Shown here: piece by piece, positions 57,791 through 64,000 of the stretch | Numbering within the stretch: position 1 is the first letter of the stretch | How the letters are laid out: each line of letters opens with the position of its first letter | Assembly: GCA_029721435.1 (NCBI GenBank) | Contig: CM056583.1 | Location: 73,404,120 to 73,468,119, forward strand | DNA from: Gymnothorax reevesii | Lineage: Eukaryota > Chordata > Actinopteri > Anguilliformes > Muraenidae | Direction: 5' to 3' | DNA length: 64,000 nt | Made by a program: the position numbers and the translations under genes | The notes under the pieces: generated by a model | Told to the model about the DNA's origin: nothing | Database searches by the model: none | What the model saw: the letters and a program-made list of their open reading frames with translations, nothing else

Positions 57791-58435
57791 ATAATTTTAA
57801 AGTAGTGCTTGTTTAACATTTCCGCAAAACTGAACTTGTAAAAGAAAACCCTTGCGCACTGAATCAATCAAAACATTCACCAGCAAATTCTCTCGCACAT
57901 ATTTGCGACATAGGCCGCATATGTGTTCACCTATTTGGCTTCACAATTTCAATGTATTTCCACTTCAGCACGAAGAAACGTGAGTAATGCAATCTGTTTG
58001 ATTAAATTTAAGAGACTAGTTTATCGCTTCGTGCATTTAGGAATGGTCTTGATAGATTGTTTTAGGACTGTAATTAAAGCATTCAGCAGATAACAGTTTA
58101 TTGTTTTGTATGAGAATTGACTTTTTCAAAGACATTTAATGCGCCCGTCACAATAATGTGGGTTAGGCCTACACCTTACACCTTGAAAATAAATCTATTT
58201 CGTTTCTTCATAATCCAGATTTAAATATCCTGATAGTGTGGGACCTACAATATCCAGGCACTACTTTTACTTTTTTAATTTTCAAAACAATCTCCATGAT
58301 AATATTTGTAAGGTCCAAGTGGACCTTATTTTATTATAATATTCCACCACAAAACCACCACTTGTCAATATAACCTAACCATGAAGTTTTGGAATCGGGT
58401 TGAGCATCACTTCATCAGTTAGACACGTTTACAAG
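57791..58435. other. Non-coding, no recognisable feature
   Basis: AT-rich, repeat-free. Confidence 0.45.
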
Positions 58436-58439
58436 CGTT

Positions 58440-59220
58440 AAAAAAATTAATTGCGGGCTTATTAGAGGATTTTCTGTAATGACATAAATAAATAAAATCA
58501 GCCGTCATTAACTTTCATTCTATCACGGCTCAAAGGGTCAGAGGAAGAAAAAAAATCTTATTAATTCTTACTGCTACCGGAACGACCTAATGATGTAGGA
58601 TTTTAGATTTGTCATGCGTTAATGCAATTCATTATTTCGAAAAATGACTTCAAAAACCTAAAGATATTACCTTGTCTAATACATTTTTCTGCCTTGAAAC
58701 CCTGAGTTGACATGCCGAAAGAGGTTCGTGCTCACAACCGTCCATGGTCATTTTTAATCGCGTGTTGGAAAAGATAAAATGGATAAAGCTTGAAATTGTG
58801 TGTTTTTCCAACGGAAAATCCCTGGCTGTTTTCCCTTTCCCTTGACCGTTGATTATTAGTATTTTCCTAGTTTTCCAAACTAATAAGTGCCACTATCAAG
58901 CAGTTGGAAGCTCTCAGAGGCTGCAGACATGCTGCTTGCCTTAATTGATATTGAACGAGCTGCTGGTAGACGAGAACAGGGCCACTGCTGGATAATTTGC
59001 AGTTTAATCAGCGTTTGTAATGAGAGCTGCTGATTGGGGCTGTTTGAAATAAAAGAGAGTTACAAGGAACGTCTGTCAGAGTCCGGTGATAATTCAGGAC
59101 TAATTGTGGTGATTAGAGCAAACTGGATGACTTTGGGTTTTTCTAATGCCGTTTGTGATGTGCGCGCGCGAGCGTGCGTTAGTGCGTCTCTGGAGTTCTT
59201 GTTTTTTTAACCGGGATAAA
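58440..59220. promoter_or_regulatory. Candidate enhancer-like block
   Basis: 58900-59150 is especially dense: TTGCCTTAATTGATATTG, TTTGCAGTTTAATCAGCG, GTAATGAGAGCTGCTGATTG and AGGACTAATTGTGG. GC content and complexity rise while repeats are absent. A short CG run (GTGCGCGCGCGAGCGTGCG) closes it at 59159. Confidence 0.42.
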
Positions 59221-60880
59221 TGTCACACGTCATTGTTCTCACGCGATTCCTTCAAAGCAACTAAGACTAAAAGTTCTATAACATGAAATTCTACATATCT
59301 TCTCTGTATTCATATGATTGAAATTCCACTATAACAATCACTGTGGTGAAAATATTGACTCTAACATGATAAGCCATCATGCATCAGCATTTGTAATGGC
59401 GAACACATGACATTAAATACACCATTCCCATAATTCATTAAAACAGGATCTACACAATCGTTGGTTCGCCTATATAACTTTCTTGGAGTAGAACGCATTA
59501 TTGCGATTGAAAAACAATTAATGGAATGTTTAATTAATAATAATACATAGATGAATTCTGTCGGTTAGTTATAGTTTTCAAACTAGTGAACAACGTTTTG
59601 CCCAGCACCGCCCTCATAATTAGATAATATGACCTTAAAAGCTTGTTACAGGCATAACAATCTGACTGACATGCCCTAGAAAATGAAAAACAGTTGCTAA
59701 GACCACTTAGGCTATGTATGTGCCAAGTTATGTGACAAAGATCAAAATACACTTATAACACCAATATAGCCCGTTTTACTTTCTTCCAGTAGCCTAAATA
59801 TAAGAATAATGTTACAAAGCAAGTGTAGTTTCATCTGCGATAAATCCAACAAATCATTCATAGTTGGCGTCATGTTAGGGATTGGGGCGATCGTATTAGT
59901 GCATTGCAATTGCTCAACTTTTTCAGGACAAAAACATTTTCATTAAATCTGAGGTAATTAGCGAGTTTGACAACAATGTGGCGATTTTACTTCTACTGAT
60001 CCTTAGGCCTATTCCTTGTAGGTTAAGACGGTCAAAGAGAAAAATAATGGTCCCAATGAATCAAACCTCTGAAATCTCGTTCAAAAAAGGGCAGAGGATG
60101 AGGCTCTTGCTGGTCTTTGGAGAAGCTGGGAGGGAATATCAAATCACTTGTGCAGAGAGAGAATCTGCTCTGACTGGAAATTTTAGATGCTCAAATTTCC
60201 CTCAGTCTTTACATGTAGGCCTAATAGAAATTGTGCTACCTAGTGGTTATACCGAAATGCCATGGAATGCGTAGAACACCCAATGTTTATGCCTAATCAT
60301 TTGACACTGTCGTTGTTTTATACACCTTTCCGCTGAACTGCTTTTATTTGCTTGGTTTTGTTTGTCCAGATCATTGGAGAGCTCAGTTATTTGTCGAATC
60401 AAGGCGGACCTGCTTTTGCTTCATTCCATTTCTTCGCGAGAATGATTTCACGACCCACATTCTGTCAGCCACCCATGTGTATGTTAATTGGGAGGAATAT
60501 TCTGTATTTTGCAGTGGAGCTGAACTGAGTCAAAGTCATACACATGGAGCAGCTAAGTTCGAGAAACTGGTCAGAATTGATGGAACCTGATTATAAAACA
60601 AACCTGCTAATTTATTCCTTTAAAATGAGTTGATGGACACTATGGCAACTATTGCTGAAGCGAGAATATGTTCCTTGAGACGTGCATTGCCTACCCGCGG
60701 AATAGCAAATGTAAAATTAGTGAGAATGTGTGTATGGACACAGAATGTGCGTATGAACGCTGCTGGGCAATTAGCGAAAGATTAGAGGGAAGGGGGTAGG
60801 CGAAACGGTTGTATGCCCGGGCACAGGGGGCATCTGCCGACGAAGCTGAACAGCGCAGGCACCTGCTGGCCAATAGCCAC
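59221..60880. other. Non-coding, no recognisable feature
   Basis: The 98-codon plus frame at 59978-60274 has a basic patch but no family resemblance and no splice context I trust. Confidence 0.45.
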
Positions 60881-61870
60881 CCCCAACCCCCAACCCCCAC
60901 ACCCCTCTGTTTCTCCCTCTCTCCTTCTCAAATGCTCTCACAGGCGCTTGCTCCCCTTCTCCCTTCTTGATCCATTTCAAAAGGAATAAAGTTGGAAACA
61001 TGACAGTTAGGTAACGGACGTTTTTAATCTCCACCTGTCATCCTTCCTGCTCCAAACGGAATGTAAATGATAAAAATAACACATTCGGAATTATGGTGCC
61101 GTTTGCCTTTACATCTATTTCTGAATGCTACAGGGGTGCACAGCCGAAGAGGGGGGAGAATGGAAATGCCCTTTTTATCCTCGCACGAAAATACACGGCC
61201 TATCTAGGCCTACCAACGACTAAGTAGATGCAAAATCTCCATACAAAAATGTTGATATTTTATTTAGGCCGATTTCAGTTTTCATTTGAATTTAATTCAC
61301 CACAGTAAAGGCCTAACGTAATGTCTAAACGCTTCAGACAAATATTTGTTGTACTGAGCATCCGAAACGTAGAAATCCCCTCGAAAACATCTCTCTGCCC
61401 AAGACCTTGAGCGGTAAGCCGGATCGATACTCGAAGAGGTTAAGTTTGCGCAATATTCTAATGTCAGGGAGTTCTCCAAATTGATAGTGATAAATATTTG
61501 CCGGTAGATTAGGTGAGGGGAATGTGGCAGAGTGTTCTATTTTAGACCTGTAACCTCTGCAAAGCCGCCACTTTCTGCGCCAGATTAGCCCCATCCATCC
61601 AGTGTCAATGGCTGTCTTGTTGGGAAAATCAGTGAGTAAACACGGCTGACAGAAAGGGGGGCTCAGCTGATTACTCATACAAATAGACTGCAAACTCCGC
61701 CAGGACACGCCGTTTTCTGAGATGGGTTTCTCGCATTGACAGCGCCGCTTCTCCCAGGGCCCCCTGTCCTGCTGTTCCCACTTTGTCCTCCATCAATCAT
61801 ACCATTGTGTCCGGGATGTTATATAGAGTCACTTAATATCCCCACCTTCATCTCTATTCACTTAGAGAAT
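60881..61870. promoter_or_regulatory. Candidate conserved block
   Basis: Mixed GC-rich and AT-rich unique DNA. 61560-61820 is rich (GCGCCAGATTAGCCCC, GCTCAGCTGATTACTC, TCCATCAATCATACC). The minus frame of 124 codons (61334-61708) has no motif and a competing frame, so I favour non-coding. Confidence 0.33.
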
Positions 61871-62245
61871 GATGTGCCATAAGGGCCACGCGCCTCTGTT
61901 AGAGGACTTCAGACAACCCCGAGCCCTAAAACCGATTCGAGGGGAAAAAAAACCCACACCTTTCTGTAGGCTACTATTACAGACGCTGCTGCATCTTGTT
62001 AAGGAATCCTGAGAGATTACACAAAATGTGCGTTGTGGGCTAAGGTCTCTTTTGAGGCCGATATCCTTTTTCATGAGGCCTTCAAAGACGGAAAAATGTT
62101 CAACGTGTTACTTGACATGACCAAAGTGTAGGCCGTTCAAAGGTTTGCAGGACTCGACTGTCATTTATCGTTTATGCCATCATGGATTTACATGGAGAAT
62201 ATGTCTTCTACCCCTTATCAAATCCTTATCAAATTCTTAGTAATA

Positions 62246-62405
62246 CTATAGTATTTATGGCAAAACTATAGTATTACTATAGTTTGAGTTGTACTATAGT
62301 CCTCTCATTATACCTATAGTATTACCACAGTCAACAGCACCATAATATTACTATAGTCCGCACATCTGTAGTGCTGTACTTTGAATAACTATAGTATCAC
62401 TATAG
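62246..62405. repeat. Cluster of CTATAG palindromes
   Basis: CTATAG occurs eight times in 160 bp (62246, 62266, 62277, 62294, 62314, 62351, 62389, 62400), mostly as ACTATAGT, with mutated relatives between. Confidence 0.93.
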
Positions 62406-62429
62406 TAATACTACACTGCGGTGGCGAAA

Positions 62430-63285
62430 ACCCCATCCATTTAGGACTGGATGACTATAGCTTGGAAAATAGTAATTTTTCATAACGACATAACGGGGAC
62501 TGACATAAATTTAAGACATGGATCATTCTGCTTTAGTCTCTCAGAAGAATTCTAGCATACAATGTTTATCATGTCCGAAAATATTCAATCCACCGATGAA
62601 CAAATATAGAAAGTCTTAAAAATACCTTTAATGGACATTATGCACTGGGCTCAATCAGAAAAAAAAAAAACAAATAAAAATAATTCAGGACACAATAGAA
62701 GCTCATTCAAATGTTATCACTTGGCAAACGTAGCTTAAAAATCGTAGACCGATGTCTTGGAGTACAGTGTAAATAATTTTGGGCCATCATTGCATAAACT
62801 GTTTACAGAAACAGAATAAAAATAATTTCAATACTTCAGTGCTCAATAAATAAATATTTAGAGGATATTAACTGCAGAAATTAAGATATTTTGATTCCCG
62901 AAGAAAATAAAAGGATAAAAACGTGCAGTACACTCCGCAGTGAAATAAGCGGCATAGGTTTGATGAAAGCCTTCCTGTTACATATTGTTGGCAATAAATC
63001 TGCGCCATTTTATGTTGGCAAAAATCATTATGATTATCATTGCTACCATTAACGAACTCATTATTCTTGTGCCCAACCAAAGTGGATGTACTATCAGGCC
63101 TGCATCTAACGCTACGCCACAAGTTCAGAGAGGATGCAAGACTATCCTTTCTATCGCAATTTTATATATTTTTGAAGCATTTGAAACAAATTGCAATCTG
63201 ACCTCTTAATTAAGCATGATTTCAGGACAGGATCAACCATTTAACTCATTTAAATGTATTTTTCTTCTTGGACTCAATATTGTTT
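62430..63285. other. Non-coding, no recognisable feature
   Basis: AT-rich with a poly-A tract at 62660; nothing else. Confidence 0.5.
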
Positions 63286-63289
63286 TTAT

Positions 63290-63880
63290 TAAGACGTGGT
63301 TCTGAAATGAGGATCGGCCTAATTTAGGGGATAAATATTCCTATCGGTGAATTCACACAAGGTGCGTCATTTGCAACATGTTTTGCTTGAATATATGCTC
63401 TGTCTGCTCCTATTTTGTTTGATTGAGGAGGAGGAGTAAATGCCAAAATGTCCTAATACTGTAACAATTTTCTGATTATGGTTTAAAATAAATACAGAAT
63501 AAGCTTTTTTTTTTGTCTCTTTGTGCGTGCACCCTCTGTCTAAAATTGAGACATCATGTTTCCCCGGCTGGTCCCCTATTTATGGAGGTTTTCTGACAAA
63601 TAGGCAGCCCGGCCACGCTTGGATAACTGCCTTCATTCCACACTTGGCTTGTTTACATAGGTCTAGCACCATTTCTGCGGATTAAACAAATCACACATCG
63701 AAACGAGACATTTATAATCCGCCAACGGGTCACAAGGTATTTAAAAAATGCTTGTGTCTGGGTGAGGAAAAAGAAATGTCCGTGTCCAAAGATGACCTTC
63801 CTTTGTGCTTTGTTGCTTTTCAGTGTTATCAGGTAACTCGAACTGCAGAACGAGGGTGGGGACCTGTTCTTAGACAAATG
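63290..63880. promoter_or_regulatory. Candidate conserved block
   Basis: Repeat-free with CTATTTATGGAGG, GGATCGGCCTAATTTAGGGG, GGCTGGTCCCC and a GAGGAGGAGGAG tract. The 74-codon minus frame at 63653-63877 shows no family match. Confidence 0.28.
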
Positions 63881-64000
63881 GGATGATTTTTATTCCTTTC
63901 TGTCTGTGGCCTTAAAGCCTTCATATAAATTCATATCTGGAACATCTACTCGGCAACTGGGCCTACAAAAGGAAAACTGCATTGCAATATGAAAACCCAC

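Noticed and set aside
59978..60274. 98-codon plus-strand frame as a hidden exon
   Set aside because: Basic N-terminal patch only; no homology recognised and no convincing splice sites.
61334..61708. 124-codon minus-strand frame
   Set aside because: No recognisable motif, an overlapping competitor frame (61297-61479), no splice or start context. More likely chance within unique non-coding DNA.

Overview
The window is vertebrate DNA, almost certainly from a teleost fish. It holds one recognisable host gene (otp, 5' part only), long intergenic DNA with no other exon I can name, dinucleotide microsatellites, many degenerate Tc1/mariner copies of fish type, and an LTR retrotransposon of the Gmr1 kind. 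Nothing looks bacterial: no operons, no dense ORFs. Most long reading frames are chance frames in repeats or non-coding DNA.

Layout. 1-1.8 kb: first two coding exons of the orthopedia homeobox gene otp on the minus strand (exon 1 at 1540-1576, exon 2 at 644-1032), with a promoter-like stretch above the start codon. Exon 3 lies beyond position 1. Everything to the right is therefore upstream of otp. 1.8-6.5 kb: upstream non-coding DNA with two blocks that look like homeodomain-site-rich enhancers. 6.5-20 kb: a transposon graveyard. A Tc1-like element (9072-15859) was split by a 5.2-kb Ty3/gypsy retrotransposon (10593-15803) that has LTRs identical by eye, a tRNA-Gln primer site, a Gag with a SCAN-like part, and integrase placed before reverse transcriptase. 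The catalytic core of the reverse transcriptase is deleted. 20-22.9 kb: two long tandem arrays and a perfect palindrome. 23.8-24.5 kb: an unidentified protein-like fragment. 25.7-32 kb: more Tc1 copies and a SINE-like unit. 32-43 kb: mostly unique DNA with enhancer-like blocks, a degenerate Tc1, and CA/GT-rich satellites. 43-56 kb: a Tc1-like element split by an 802-bp TAA-flanked transposon, a THAP-like broken exon, a piggyBac-like MITE, several fold-backs (one about 880 bp), and a CpG-rich 1.1-kb TIR element. 57-64 kb: low-repeat DNA with further enhancer-like blocks and a cluster of CTATAG palindromes.

Reading. The simplest view is the regulatory desert upstream of a developmental transcription factor gene. 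Repeat-poor blocks near 5.3-6.5, 36, 42, 57-59, 61 and 63.5 kb are candidate otp regulatory DNA, and the space between them has been filled by transposons. Conservation cannot be tested from one sequence, so those calls are tentative. The best-supported unusual items are the RT-deleted but young-looking Gmr1-type element nested in a Tc1 copy, the two CpG-rich TIR elements, and the large fold-backs.
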